Assembly (NCBI GenBank): GCA_009782785.1
Contig: WRIJ01000003.1
Span: 1 to 64,000 of the forward strand
Origin: Propionibacteriaceae bacterium
GTDB lineage: Bacteria; Actinomycetota; Actinomycetes; Propionibacteriales; Propionibacteriaceae
Direction of reading: 5' to 3'
Length of the DNA: 64,000 nt
Made by a program: the position numbers and the translations under genes. How positions within the stretch are numbered: position 1 is the stretch's first letter; every line of letters begins with the position of its first letter. A model generated the notes under the pieces. It searched no databases. It had not been told where the DNA came from and worked only from the letters and a program-made list of their open reading frames with translations. Below are positions 8,141 to 17,360 of this stretch, piece by piece.

Positions 8141-9575
8141 GGTTAGTCTCTGAGATGTCAGCCAAAGGATCCTGCGTCGGTGCAGGCTCAGATGTTGGGC
8201 TTGCAGATGGGTCCGCTGTCGCCGCATAAGCAGCCTCAGCATCCAGGGCCTCAGAGCGCGCGATCGTATCAGCGACCACTCGACGTATCGCATAATAATC
8301 GGGGTCACCAGTGGTCACTAAGGGTGGAGAGAAAGACACAGAGATCAGCGGAAGGCTTTTAGCTTTGGAGGCCAAATCCACCATGGATTTCATATCATGC
8401 CAGTCAATAGAGGTGGAAGCCATATCTTTAGATGTTTTGGCAATCTTCTGAAAATTCTGGGCAACAGTGGTGGGATCCATTTCAGCCAACATCGCTGTCA
8501 TGACACATTTCTGGCGTTGCATACGCTTGTAATCGTCATCGATAGATCTCGTACGCGCATACTGGAGTGCCTCCTCGCCAGTGAGATGCTGGTTCGCTCC
8601 GGCTTCGATCCACTTGGTTTGGGCAGCGTTAACCGGGACTCGTTCCTTAATGGAGATAGTCAAACCTCCGACAGCATCGACAAGATCAGCGAACCCTTCC
8701 ATATTGATGAGAATGTAGTAATTCATTGTCAACCCCGTGATCCCTTCCACGGCGTCGAGTAGGGCTCGCATCCCTGGATCATCTTCATCGGGATACAGGG
8801 CGGCATTTTGTTGACCCAGCAGATAGACAGCATTCAGTATTCGCTCAGTGTCCTCACAGTCATCGTCATCGTTTTCACGGCATTGATACCCCAGCGGGTA
8901 TAGCGTCTTCAACGGCGAACCGTTAGCGAAAGGTACGCTCATCAAGTTGCGGGGAAGTCCGAAGAGGACAGTACGCCCAGTTGCCGCACTCATCGAGGCA
9001 ACAGTGATCGAGTCTGGTCGCATACTCCAACGATCCATCCCAGAATCAGACCCGAGAAGCAGAATGTTGTAGCGACCTTCCACCTGTGTCGAATTGCCAC
9101 CGCCCCTAAACATGGCAAAGAGCTCGAGACCAGCTGCAGCGCTGCTTCCTATCTGCACCATGCCCACCACGAGGACGAGGGCCATCACCAAAGCCACCCC
9201 AGAGAAAATGCCCCCCTTTTTGCGACCCATTTCTCGAGGTCGTGCAATCAGGTAGGTGTTAATCGCCAAACCTAACCAGAACAAACCCAGCACGACAGCG
9301 GCAACAAAGATCACAGTCATGGCAATAGGGTTTCCGAGGATTCCCAGTATTGCTTTCCGGGAAAAAAGTGCCACGATGGCGAGTACACCAACAATGATTG
9401 CAGCAAGGATCCACACTTTGAGAGCAAAACGCCCCACACGTTTGTTGCCATAGATCACTTGAGCAGACCCAGGTACGAGAAAACCCAGCCCCAACAGTGT
9501 GTAACCGCGCCTAGTGGCGACAACCTCACTGCGATGGGATACCTCCAGATATGCTGGATCCACCTCGAGGGTCAT
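8103..9575 (-). CDS. LytR-CpsA-Psr (LCP) family glycopolymer ligase
   Basis: 490 residues. LCP proteins transfer lipid-linked glycopolymers (teichoic-acid-like polymers, capsule, arabinogalactan) to peptidoglycan outside the membrane. Three to four hydrophobic helices fill residues 20-150. The LCP domain starts at YNILLLGSDSG and contains the conserved RPDSITVAS, LFGLPRNL and EALQYARTR elements with the Arg and Asp residues that bind the pyrophosphate lipid. A Ser/Pro/Thr-rich tail follows. It is probably a membrane protein with an extracellular catalytic domain. A second LCP gene lies at 24864-26324. Confidence 0.9.
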   Translation of the reverse strand: MTLEVDPAYLEVSHRSEVVATRRGYTLLGLGFLVPGSAQVIYGNKRVGRFALKVWILAAIIVGVLAIVALFSRKAILGILGNPIAMTVIFVAAVVLGLFWLGLAINTYLIARPREMGRKKGGIFSGVALVMALVLVVGMVQIGSSAAAGLELFAMFRGGGNSTQVEGRYNILLLGSDSGMDRWSMRPDSITVASMSAATGRTVLFGLPRNLMSVPFANGSPLKTLYPLGYQCRENDDDDCEDTERILNAVYLLGQQNAALYPDEDDPGMRALLDAVEGITGLTMNYYILINMEGFADLVDAVGGLTISIKERVPVNAAQTKWIEAGANQHLTGEEALQYARTRSIDDDYKRMQRQKCVMTAMLAEMDPTTVAQNFQKIAKTSKDMASTSIDWHDMKSMVDLASKAKSLPLISVSFSPPLVTTGDPDYYAIRRVVADTIARSEALDAEAAYAATADPSASPTSEPAPTQDPLADISETNLTDDLSSVCSVG

Positions 9576-9651
9576 GATGCTCCGTTCGCTCAGCCAAACT
9601 CCAGTATGGTTGACCAGATGCCCGAGCCCAAGCAGGCACGCCGACTAAGGC

Positions 9652-10995
9652 TCAACCACCATAGGGTGCTGGAAGGATCTTCTGATCCTCATCAAGGTAA
9701 TATGTGGGAATGACTGGCTCACCACGGCTCATCTTGTAGCCATCACGGGGAAGTTCTCCACGTGCCCGTTCATGGCGTGCCCTCGCCTCAGCGATAGGTT
9801 CGGCCCCCACAATCTCACCATCACGAATCAGTTCACGCAACAGTGGTCGATCATTGTCATCAATCTCAGCTGGCTGTGAGACTCCAATGAGTTCCGCTTC
9901 AGCAATACCTTTCACATCTAACCTCCGTGAAGCGTACTTGCGCCCTCCCATGGTGGCTTTCGACAGTGATTTCTTAGCGACAGGTATCCAGGGGGAATCT
10001 GGGGCATCTGTATCAGCTTTGGCCACGAGTTTGTAGACCATGGAACACGTGGGTGCTCCCGATCCTGTTACGAGTGAGGTTCCCACGCCGTACCCATCAA
10101 CCGGAGCGCCGCTGAGGGCAGCGAGTTGCCATTCATCAAGATCTGAGGTGACGATGATGCGTGTCTTGGTGGCACCCAAATCGTCGAGCAGTGCACGTAC
10201 TTCGCGAGCAGTGACAGTCAAGTCACCAGAGTCGATACGTACTGCCCCTAGTTTGCCGCCCGTCAATTCCACACCAGTACGAACCGCTTGAGCGATGTCA
10301 TAGGTATCAACCAATAATGTGGTGTTCTCTCCGAGTGCGGCGATCTGAGCTTGGAATGCTTCGGCTTCTGAGTCGTGGAGCAGGGTGAAGGAATGTGCCG
10401 CCGTACCTGAGGTTGGTATTCCATAGGTACGCCCGGCCTCCATATTCGAGGTGGAGGCAAATCCAGCGACATAAGCGGCACGGGCAGCCGCAACCGCAGC
10501 ATATTCATTGGCTCGCCTCGTACCCATTTCGATACAGGGACGGTCTTCAGCCATGAGTGTCATGCGTGAAGCTGCTGATGCAATAGCCGAGTCATAGTTG
10601 TAGATTGACAACAAGACGGTCTCTAGCAAGACAGCTTCCGCAAAAGTTCCTTCCACGATGAGCAGGGGTGATCCTGGAAAATAGAGGTCCCCTTCGCCGT
10701 ACCCCCACATGGATCCAGTGAATCGGTAGGTTGCAAGGTATTGAGCTGTGACATCATCAACAACGCCAGCACCTGCGAGGAAGTCGATCTCTTCATCAGT
10801 GAAGCGGAAGTTGGCAATAGCCTCTAAGGCTCGCCCCACACCGGCCACCACACCGTACCTTCGCCCCGATGGCAACCGGCGAGCGAAGAGTTCAAAAATG
10901 GATTTCCGCTCCCCTTGGCCTGATGCCAGGGCAGCGCGGACCATGGTCACTTCGTACTGATCGGTGAGGAGAGCTGTTGATTGTCGACATACCAT
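9652..10995 (-). CDS. pncB: Nicotinate phosphoribosyltransferase
   Basis: 447 residues from the chosen start. The enzyme joins nicotinate to PRPP with ATP hydrolysis, giving nicotinate mononucleotide for NAD salvage. The start MVCRQSTALLTDQYEVTM matches the usual family N-terminus; the frame runs 22 codons further upstream but that part looks unrelated. GTAAHSFTLLHDSE carries the His that is phosphorylated in this family, and VRIDSGDL and IIVTSDLDEW line the active site. Three CTGTCACA words lie just upstream. The last 120 bases of the adjacent LCP coding strand are separate, so this is probably a single-gene unit. Confidence 0.93.
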   Translation of the reverse strand: MVCRQSTALLTDQYEVTMVRAALASGQGERKSIFELFARRLPSGRRYGVVAGVGRALEAIANFRFTDEEIDFLAGAGVVDDVTAQYLATYRFTGSMWGYGEGDLYFPGSPLLIVEGTFAEAVLLETVLLSIYNYDSAIASAASRMTLMAEDRPCIEMGTRRANEYAAVAAARAAYVAGFASTSNMEAGRTYGIPTSGTAAHSFTLLHDSEAEAFQAQIAALGENTTLLVDTYDIAQAVRTGVELTGGKLGAVRIDSGDLTVTAREVRALLDDLGATKTRIIVTSDLDEWQLAALSGAPVDGYGVGTSLVTGSGAPTCSMVYKLVAKADTDAPDSPWIPVAKKSLSKATMGGRKYASRRLDVKGIAEAELIGVSQPAEIDDNDRPLLRELIRDGEIVGAEPIAEARARHERARGELPRDGYKMSRGEPVIPTYYLDEDQKILPAPYGG

Positions 10996-11011
10996 GGGTT
11001 CCAGTTTAGTG

Positions 11012-11062
11012 TGTGACAGGATGCCGGGGTAACTGTCACAAGGGGCAAGGGCAACTGTCACA
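11012..11062. promoter_or_regulatory. Candidate operator: three CTGTCACA boxes before pncB
   Basis: TGTGACAG at 11012-11019 and CTGTCACA at 11033-11040 form an inverted pair 13 bases apart. A further direct copy is at 11055-11062. They fill the region just upstream of the pncB start and could bind a regulator of NAD salvage. The word ACTGTCACC also appears inside the local repeat family, so a repeat origin is possible. Confidence 0.4.
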
Positions 11063-11154
11063 CATCTCGGTCATTCTCTCATGGTGTGTAGCCAGTCTGG
11101 GACTGGCTGGCAGAATGGTGTCGACCTGGATGGGTGGGAGTATGACTCTCGGTC

Positions 11155-11381
11155 ATTCTGCGGAGCACTACGAGTCGCCCTAGCGGGCTCCGCAGCACCA
11201 CGACGCAGGTTGAGCGGAGAGTGCGCTTGCGCACTATCCCGAAACCAAGGAAGTGGTTGACGAACGAAGTGAGGAGCACCACGACGCAGGTTGAGCGGAG
11301 AGTGCGCTTGCGCACTATCCCGAAACCAAGGAAGTGGTTGACGAACGAAGTGAGGAACACAGGCTCCGCGACTCGCAGAAT
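11155..11381 (+). repeat. Mosaic repeat with two tandem 81-bp units
   Basis: The element is bounded by ATTCTGCG at 11155 and CGCAGAAT ending at 11381, an inverted pair. It contains two direct 81-base units at 11196-11276 and 11277-11357, each with the GTGCGC-TT-GCGCAC hairpin. It fills the gap between pncB and purE, which point away from each other. Short open frames here on both strands repeat the same 27-residue peptide and are artefacts of the 81-base period. Confidence 0.9.
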
Positions 11382-11452
11382 CTAGAATCCACAGTTCCCA
11401 CCAAGTTTCTTCAGATAGAATCACGGTGTCCCTCTGCACGAAAGGCACACCC

Positions 11453-11953
11453 ATGTCCCCTATGGTTAGCATTCTCATGGGATCGGATTCCGATTGGCCC
11501 ATCATGGTTGAGGCTGCGAAAGCACTCCAAGAGTTCGGGATCGAATTCGAAGCGACAGCGATCTCAGCCCATCGGATGCCCGATGAAACCATTGAGTACG
11601 GGCGTACTGCTCATGAACGTGGGATTTCTATCATTATTGCTGGCGCTGGTGGTGCAGCACACCTGCCAGGTGTCCTCGCCGCTGTGACTCCCCTGCCGGT
11701 GATCGGTGTGCCGATCCCGCTGAAGCAACTCGATGGACTGGATTCTTTGCTCTCCATTGTTCAGATGCCTGCTGGAGTCCCTGTGGCTACGGTGGGTGTC
11801 GGAGCAGGACGCAATGCAGGACTGTTAGCGGCACGGATCCTTGGTGCTGGAGATGAGTCCATGCGCACCAAGGTTGTTGAATTCCAGGGGTCCTTGCGTG
11901 AAGCCGCTAGGGCCAAGGGTGACAAAGTACGTGCGTACGCTCAAGAACTCTAA
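11453..11953 (+). CDS. purE: N5-carboxyaminoimidazole ribonucleotide mutase
   Basis: 166 residues. PurE converts N5-CAIR to CAIR in purine synthesis. The class I signature is clear: [19 protein letters not shown] and [11 protein letters not shown]. The ATG at 11453 follows GAAAGG at good spacing; an upstream GTG at 11426 is less likely. No purK is adjacent, unlike many genomes where purK and purE are paired. The gene is convergent with rne, whose stop is eight bases beyond its own. Confidence 0.95.
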   Translation: MSPMVSILMGSDSDWPIMVEAAKALQEFGIEFEATAISAHRMPDETIEYGRTAHERGISIIIAGAGGAAHLPGVLAAVTPLPVIGVPIPLKQLDGLDSLLSIVQMPAGVPVATVGVGAGRNAGLLAARILGAGDESMRTKVVEFQGSLREAARAKGDKVRAYAQEL

Positions 11954-11960
11954 GAAGACT

Positions 11961-14318
11961 TTAGCTGCTGCGACGCCGTGAACGTCGTCCCGGTGAGCGC
12001 TCTCCCCCATCAGAGGGAGCCTGGTTTTCTACTGGTTCATCGAACCGTATTCGCCCCATTGCTTCACAGGCTTCACAAGCAGTGGTGAAGGCCTCGGCTA
12101 ACCCAGTACCCACCTTTTTGCGTGTCATTTGCACGAGGCCGAGCGAGGTGACTTCGGAGACCTGGTGACGAGTACGATCACGCCCTAGACATTCCACGAG
12201 ACGCCGCAATAACAGCTCGCGGTTGCTGGGAAGAACCATGTCAATGAAGTCAATGATGATGATTCCACCGATATCGCGCAGACGTAATTGCCGTACGATC
12301 TCTTCGGCTGCTTCAAGATTATTGGAGGTCACGGTTGCTTCAAGGTTGCCCCCAGCCCCGGTGAACTTGCCTGTGTTCACGTCGATCACTGTCATTGCTT
12401 CAGTACGGTCAATGACGAGGGATCCTCCGGATGGCAGGTGCACTTTGCGGTCGAGAGCTTTGGCGATCTGTTCGTCGATGCGGTATTTGGCGAAAACGTC
12501 CCCATCTTTTTCTCGATCCCATTTCTGGATTCGTTCACGCAGGTGCGGGGACACATGGCTGACGTACGCACTCACGGTGTCGAAAGCGTCTTCCATTCCG
12601 CCATTTCCATCAACGATCAGGGTTGAGAAGTCTTCGGTGAACAGATCACGGACGATGCGCATCGTGAGATCAGGTTCAGTGTAGAGTAGTTGTGGTGTCT
12701 GCTTGCCTTGGGTTTTCTTTTCGATGACCTCCCATTGGGCTTTGAGACGGTTCACATCGCGGACGAGTTCGTCTTCGGATGTCCCTTCAGCGGCAGTACG
12801 AATGACGACTGTGGCTGTTTCATCCACGAGAGAATCGAGAATGTTTTTGAGGCGGTTGCGTTCTTTTTCGCTCAGTTTCCGGGAGATCCCCGCGATGTGG
12901 CCTTTCGGTGCGTAGACCACATATCGCCCAGGTATCGAAACATGGGAGGTCAAGCGAGCACCTTTAGCTCCAACGGGGTCTTTCGATACTTGTACGACTG
13001 CGAGTTGACCAGCAGAGAAGACGTCCTCAATTTTGCGCTCTTGGCCAGCTTCACCAAAAGAGTCCCAGTCCACTTCACCGGCATAGAGTACGGCATTGCG
13101 TCCACGCCCAATATCAATAAAGGCTGCTTCCATTCCTGGTAGGACATTTTGTACCTTGCCGAGATAGATGTTGCCGATGAGGGAGGTTGCCGAAGCCCGA
13201 TCGACATAATGTTCGACGAGGATTCCGTCTTCTATGACAGCGATCTGCGAATAGTCTTGTTTTTGCCTAATGAGCATGGTGCGCTCGACTGATTCACGGC
13301 GTGCCAAGAATTCAGCTTCGGACAGGATTGGTGTCCGGCGTCTGGATGCTGCGCGGCCTTCGCGGCGACGCTGCTTTTTTGCTTCCAAGCGGGTGGATCC
13401 TTCGATACCTTCCACTTTGGTGTCTGTCGTATCTTTGGTGGCTTGTTTTTTTCGAGTACGCGGTTGGCGTACTTTCACTACTACGTCGGCATCACTGTCT
13501 TCGACGTCGTCAACGTCTTCACCTTGGCGCCGACGCCGACGCCGACGATGCTTGGAGGACTCTTCACTGGGTGGTGTTGATTCTGAGGAAGGCACCTTCT
13601 GGTCTGGGGAGCCACTTTCAGGGTTGTCGTCAGTTGCCTCAGATGCGGGGTCGTCATCGGCCCCTGGACCGCGACGTTTGCGCCCTCCACGGCGACGACG
13701 GCGACGGTTTGTACCAGAGGTGTCGAAGTCTTCATTCCCGTCTTGACTGCCTGTTGAGTCATCATTTTCGGGCGAGGGTGCAGCTGCAATGGCTTGGGCG
13801 AGGTCGTCGAGCGCTTGTGCCGTGTCGAGGTCATCTCGCGAGTCGTGAGCTTTTTTACGGGCCCGTGTGGTGGTCTTTCTCGTACGTTGGGTGCGGCTCA
13901 ATTCTTCTAGTGCCTCACCGATGGGATCATTCGATTCTGTCGCTGTTGGTGTTGTGGACTCCCCAGCGGCAGCGTCAGTAGTGGTTTTCTTCCTGGTGTT
14001 TTTCCTTGCTGGGGTTTTCGGCGCTTCAGTTTCAGGGGTCTCAGCAAGTTGTGTGTCGTCAGTTTTTCGCTTCGTGGATTTTCGGGTCTTCCCTTTGGGG
14101 GCGAAACCATGGTGGGCCCCTGAGTCTTCGCCTAAGGGATCCGCAGCAGCACTGGGGGCTGGATCTTCGGTGTTGAGGGGTTTGCGTGGACGCCGGGTTT
14201 TCTTGGGTCGATATTCTCCCACGGCTTCTGCTGGTTGATTGTCTGGTGGACCCATCACATCGGATGGGCGGGATGCGGAGTTTTCGTTCGTAGAATCCGC
14301 CATATTGTTGTCGAGCAT
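11961..14318 (-). CDS. rne: Ribonuclease E/G
   Basis: 785 residues. The enzyme is the main endoribonuclease for mRNA decay and rRNA/tRNA maturation. The N-terminal 330 residues are a disordered, charged extension rich in Lys/Arg/Glu/Ser/Thr with Arg runs (GTNRRRRRRGGRKRR, SSKHRRRRRRRQGE), probably for RNA or partner binding. The catalytic part follows: an S1 domain (GNIYLGKVQNVLPGMEAAF), the metal-binding Asp in VIDVNTGKF, GGIIIIDFIDM, and the zinc-link Cys pair in ACEACEAMGR. GAAAGAGAG supports the ATG at 14318 over the longer GTG frame. An actinobacterial-type enzyme with its extension at the N-terminus. Confidence 0.94.
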   Translation of the reverse strand: MLDNNMADSTNENSASRPSDVMGPPDNQPAEAVGEYRPKKTRRPRKPLNTEDPAPSAAADPLGEDSGAHHGFAPKGKTRKSTKRKTDDTQLAETPETEAPKTPARKNTRKKTTTDAAAGESTTPTATESNDPIGEALEELSRTQRTRKTTTRARKKAHDSRDDLDTAQALDDLAQAIAAAPSPENDDSTGSQDGNEDFDTSGTNRRRRRRGGRKRRGPGADDDPASEATDDNPESGSPDQKVPSSESTPPSEESSKHRRRRRRRQGEDVDDVEDSDADVVVKVRQPRTRKKQATKDTTDTKVEGIEGSTRLEAKKQRRREGRAASRRRTPILSEAEFLARRESVERTMLIRQKQDYSQIAVIEDGILVEHYVDRASATSLIGNIYLGKVQNVLPGMEAAFIDIGRGRNAVLYAGEVDWDSFGEAGQERKIEDVFSAGQLAVVQVSKDPVGAKGARLTSHVSIPGRYVVYAPKGHIAGISRKLSEKERNRLKNILDSLVDETATVVIRTAAEGTSEDELVRDVNRLKAQWEVIEKKTQGKQTPQLLYTEPDLTMRIVRDLFTEDFSTLIVDGNGGMEDAFDTVSAYVSHVSPHLRERIQKWDREKDGDVFAKYRIDEQIAKALDRKVHLPSGGSLVIDRTEAMTVIDVNTGKFTGAGGNLEATVTSNNLEAAEEIVRQLRLRDIGGIIIIDFIDMVLPSNRELLLRRLVECLGRDRTRHQVSEVTSLGLVQMTRKKVGTGLAEAFTTACEACEAMGRIRFDEPVENQAPSDGGERSPGRRSRRRSS

Positions 14319-14333
14319 GAACGCTCTCTTTCT

Positions 14334-14373
14334 CACTGGGCCGCAACCCAGTGCCACTGGTGGGTGTCACCCA
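14334..14373 (-). promoter_or_regulatory. rne: Paired hairpins in the rne leader
   Basis: CACTGGG-CCGCAA-CCCAGTG (14334-14353) and GTGGGT-GTC-ACCCAC (about 14359-14373) lie immediately upstream of the rne ribosome-binding site. CCCAGTG and CCACTGG can also pair alternatively. RNase E of E. coli controls its own mRNA through leader hairpins; a similar role here is inference. Confidence 0.45.
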
Positions 14374-14534
14374 CAGGCAAGCTTATGAATTCGGCACGAA
14401 CCCCGCCGCGGTCCTGGATCTCAGGTCGCGTCTTGAGTACGCACTCGCGAGCCATCGGTGATGACTCAATCGTGGTAAAGTATCTCACACCTTGAATACC
14501 AACGCATGTTTTTCAGCTGCGGCGAGTCTCTGTT

Positions 14535-16040
14535 TTACGATTTGCGTACGAGCCTGCAGGCCATGGCGATCGTTTCGTGAAGGTCATCCTTGAAGAATAG
14601 ATATTCAAAAAGTCCAACTACAGCAAGCGCCATGACAGAAAGAACGAGTGCATTCATGGCCCATTGCAGAAAGGACAATTCCGTCGGTAGAGGCAGCAAT
14701 GACGATAATGCAATAATTGTGGCGACACAAGCCATAGTCACAAACAGCCGCTTGGCAAAAACCCACACACTCCTGTTCACTATGACCTTTGATCCGTATA
14801 CAGCATAGTAGCCGGTCCGGAAACTATAGGAAAAGAGCATTCCGACGGCCGCACCAGTGATTCCTATCCATTGGATCATGGCAATCGATATTGCGATGGT
14901 CAGGGTCGCTTCGAGGAATGCATATTTGCGAAGCGGCCGGAAATGCCCTGCCGCGTTAGTCACACTCATGTACGGGAAATACAGACACCTGAAGGCAGTC
15001 GCCGCGACGATGACAGCCATGAGAGCAGGCCGATAGTATTCGACATCAAAGACGTTTTGCGTATAGAGCATCACAAAGGGCAGAGTCATGACTGCCGTGA
15101 TGGAGAAGAGGAAGGCCGTGGCTCCAAAGACGATTTGCTCATATACCCTCAAATTCTTCTTCAACAAGGAGTGTTCGTTCTTGGCAATCATGTTTCCAAA
15201 GGCAGCATCTATTCCTCGTGTGAGGGGTAGGAAGAAACCAAAAATCCCACTCATTACTAGGTTGTAAATAGCGAACACTGATATTTCATAGAGATTGACA
15301 AATGCTGAGAGGATGATGAGGCCCGAGTTCATAGATACGAAAGAAGCAAATTGCGCTCCAAAGTGAGCCCACCTTTGGTCAATCACAGCGAGGTCCACCT
15401 CCACTGATTTCTGCAGCTTGTACTTTCTCTGTGCATATAAATAGATGAATAACGGAGCGATGACAAAGACAATGGCTGCCCCCAGCTTAACTGCTCGCAT
15501 TCCAAAACCCGATTGAATGAGAATGACGGAGATAACTGTGCTCACGAGGACTTTGGCCGAATTTACCATGGAAATGAGTCGATGATTTTGATCAGCTGTA
15601 AAGAGGAACTGATACACCTGGCCAAAGAAGAACTGTACGACTGTAGACAGGCACATGATGAGCACCAAGCTAGCGGTGTAAATGAAATCGAATTCGTCCT
15701 TGACCAGGAGAGGGTAACCGATAGCTAAGCATATGGAGAAGATAACAAATACGAGCACAACCTTTTTCAGAAAGGATTGACTTGACTTAATGACGACGGA
15801 GATCTGATGGGTGTCGTTCCTTTCGAGCGGTGAATAGAGAGCTGCCATTGTTACTGCACTGATGCCTGCTTGAAAGAGCACAATCACTCGAAGGAATTGC
15901 GTAATCGCCTCCACGAGGCCATTGAAATCCGACCCGAAAGTATCGAGTATCATTCTGGGTAGTATGAACATGCTAATGAGTTGGACGCTCTCATACACGA
16001 ATCCCCAAGCGATGTTTTTTGATGCATTCTTTGATCTCAT
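14535..16040 (-). CDS. Polysaccharide flippase (Wzx/MATE-like)
   Basis: 501 residues with about 12 to 14 hydrophobic helices across the whole length and no soluble domain. Features of the polysaccharide-transporter (MOP) superfamily are visible: an N-terminal VYESVQLISMFILPRMILD, a FNGLVEAITQFLRV loop and late GITGAAVGMLFSYSFR. It probably moves an undecaprenyl-linked repeat unit across the membrane. It is the last gene of a minus-strand operon, three bases after the polymerase-like gene. The base composition looks more AT-rich than flanking genes, and CGTAC words are rare. Confidence 0.83.
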   Translation of the reverse strand: MRSKNASKNIAWGFVYESVQLISMFILPRMILDTFGSDFNGLVEAITQFLRVIVLFQAGISAVTMAALYSPLERNDTHQISVVIKSSQSFLKKVVLVFVIFSICLAIGYPLLVKDEFDFIYTASLVLIMCLSTVVQFFFGQVYQFLFTADQNHRLISMVNSAKVLVSTVISVILIQSGFGMRAVKLGAAIVFVIAPLFIYLYAQRKYKLQKSVEVDLAVIDQRWAHFGAQFASFVSMNSGLIILSAFVNLYEISVFAIYNLVMSGIFGFFLPLTRGIDAAFGNMIAKNEHSLLKKNLRVYEQIVFGATAFLFSITAVMTLPFVMLYTQNVFDVEYYRPALMAVIVAATAFRCLYFPYMSVTNAAGHFRPLRKYAFLEATLTIAISIAMIQWIGITGAAVGMLFSYSFRTGYYAVYGSKVIVNRSVWVFAKRLFVTMACVATIIALSSLLPLPTELSFLQWAMNALVLSVMALAVVGLFEYLFFKDDLHETIAMACRLVRKS

Positions 16041-16043
16041 GGG

Positions 16044-17360
16044 TTACTCACTCAACTTGGGAGTGGTGAGTCTTTTCTTCGCCAGACTCACCTTGTTCAT
16101 GGCCATAGAGAAAACGAGGAGAAATGCTGCAACAAGCTTCTGGCGATGTCTCATCGCAGGTGCCGCGTTGTTAGTCCCCAAACCGAAAATGAATGATGCT
16201 GCAAGTAGCCCAATGGTGATGATGAGAATCCACCGTGACTCCTTGCTCCCATCGAATATCTTCTTTCTCCTCAGTATTAAATATCCAAAAGTGAAGAGAT
16301 ACAGCGAAGAATCGAGCAAAAACGACAGTGCATCCATCATCCCCCTCCAGTACCACGGCAGTGGAGAGAAAAGGAAATAGAAGGTTCTTAAGATTCCACC
16401 AAAGAACAACCCCAGAGGAGTATCTATTGTGACACCAACATTGTAAGCCGCCCCTCCCTTGCCAAACCAGGAGGCTCGCGAATAGATGTCTTCAACTTCC
16501 TCAACAGAGGTGAACTTGTTGAAGAAAACATCTCCGGCATAATTATTAAGCACTATGCTGCCGATGACGATTAAGGCCATGACCGCTACTGACCTCACTG
16601 TAAAAGAAAACTTCCCCGTCTCGTGACGATAGAAACAGAAACCAAAGGTATACCCCATGGCTAATCCAATGACTCCAGCATGGAAGAATGAAGCCCCCAG
16701 AAGGAAGACCAGTGCCGCGACTGCATATCGGGTTTTTCCATCTAGCAACCAGAGTAAAAACATGAGCACTGACACAGCTGTGAGGAAGGCAGGGTGCATC
16801 TCTCGCTGAAGAGTGGCGGACTTCATGACCGAAGTAAAAAAGAAGACAGCGATACCCACCACAACAACTTGGATTCTGGGTCGGATATCGACTACGTCCA
16901 TGGCTTTCTTGAGAACAATGACCAGAGAAATCCCACACACTGTGCTGAGATACTGCGCCCACAGGCGGTGTGGTCCTTCAATGATCATGAAGACACCGAG
17001 AAACTTGCCGAACATTCCTGCACGGGGAAACGATTCCCCATCAAAGAGCAGGGAGGGTTCCTGGGAAAAACCCATAGCTGCTTCATAAAAGTATTCTGCA
17101 TCGCTACTGACGTTGAGCATGAGAAAGGGAGCATCTGCGTAAACGTCATAGAGAAGAGCTGCCACCCGCAGCGCGAAACCTACGAGGAGCAGAGTTTTCA
17201 CAGGTGCACTTAAATCACGTGACAGAAGCAAGTACAGGTAGACACAGAAACAATGGGTGAGAAAGAGGAAAAATGGCAGTGAATTATGCATCCCCAGCAC
17301 ATAGTGACTGGCTGCTCCCAGAGCAAAGAGTGCGCCATAAGTTGCCCAAATGAACTTCAC
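16044..17360 (-). CDS. Polysaccharide polymerase-like membrane protein (Wzy/EpsG type)
   Basis: 438 residues, about ten hydrophobic helices. Sequence conservation in Wzy proteins is poor, so the call rests on topology and context: between flippase and cytidylyltransferase genes in a glycan operon. A large non-cytoplasmic loop with SSDAEYFYEAAM and GPHRLWAQYLSTVCG recalls EpsG/Wzy or GT-C proteins. A GT39-like lipid-linked sugar transferase is the alternative. The start overlaps the preceding gene's stop by four bases (ATGA). Confidence 0.65.
   Translation of the reverse strand: MKFIWATYGALFALGAASHYVLGMHNSLPFFLFLTHCFCVYLYLLLSRDLSAPVKTLLLVGFALRVAALLYDVYADAPFLMLNVSSDAEYFYEAAMGFSQEPSLLFDGESFPRAGMFGKFLGVFMIIEGPHRLWAQYLSTVCGISLVIVLKKAMDVVDIRPRIQVVVVGIAVFFFTSVMKSATLQREMHPAFLTAVSVLMFLLWLLDGKTRYAVAALVFLLGASFFHAGVIGLAMGYTFGFCFYRHETGKFSFTVRSVAVMALIVIGSIVLNNYAGDVFFNKFTSVEEVEDIYSRASWFGKGGAAYNVGVTIDTPLGLFFGGILRTFYFLFSPLPWYWRGMMDALSFLLDSSLYLFTFGYLILRRKKIFDGSKESRWILIITIGLLAASFIFGLGTNNAAPAMRHRQKLVAAFLLVFSMAMNKVSLAKKRLTTPKLSE

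Noticed and set aside
11071-11592. Minus-strand frame of 173 codons with duplicated peptide
   Set aside because: The duplicated peptide is the translation of the 81-base repeat, and the rest is antisense to purE.
13270-13981. Long plus-strand frames opposite the rne N-terminus
   Set aside because: They mirror the repetitive Arg/Lys/Glu codons of the rne extension; Arg/Ser/Leu-rich products are typical shadows.
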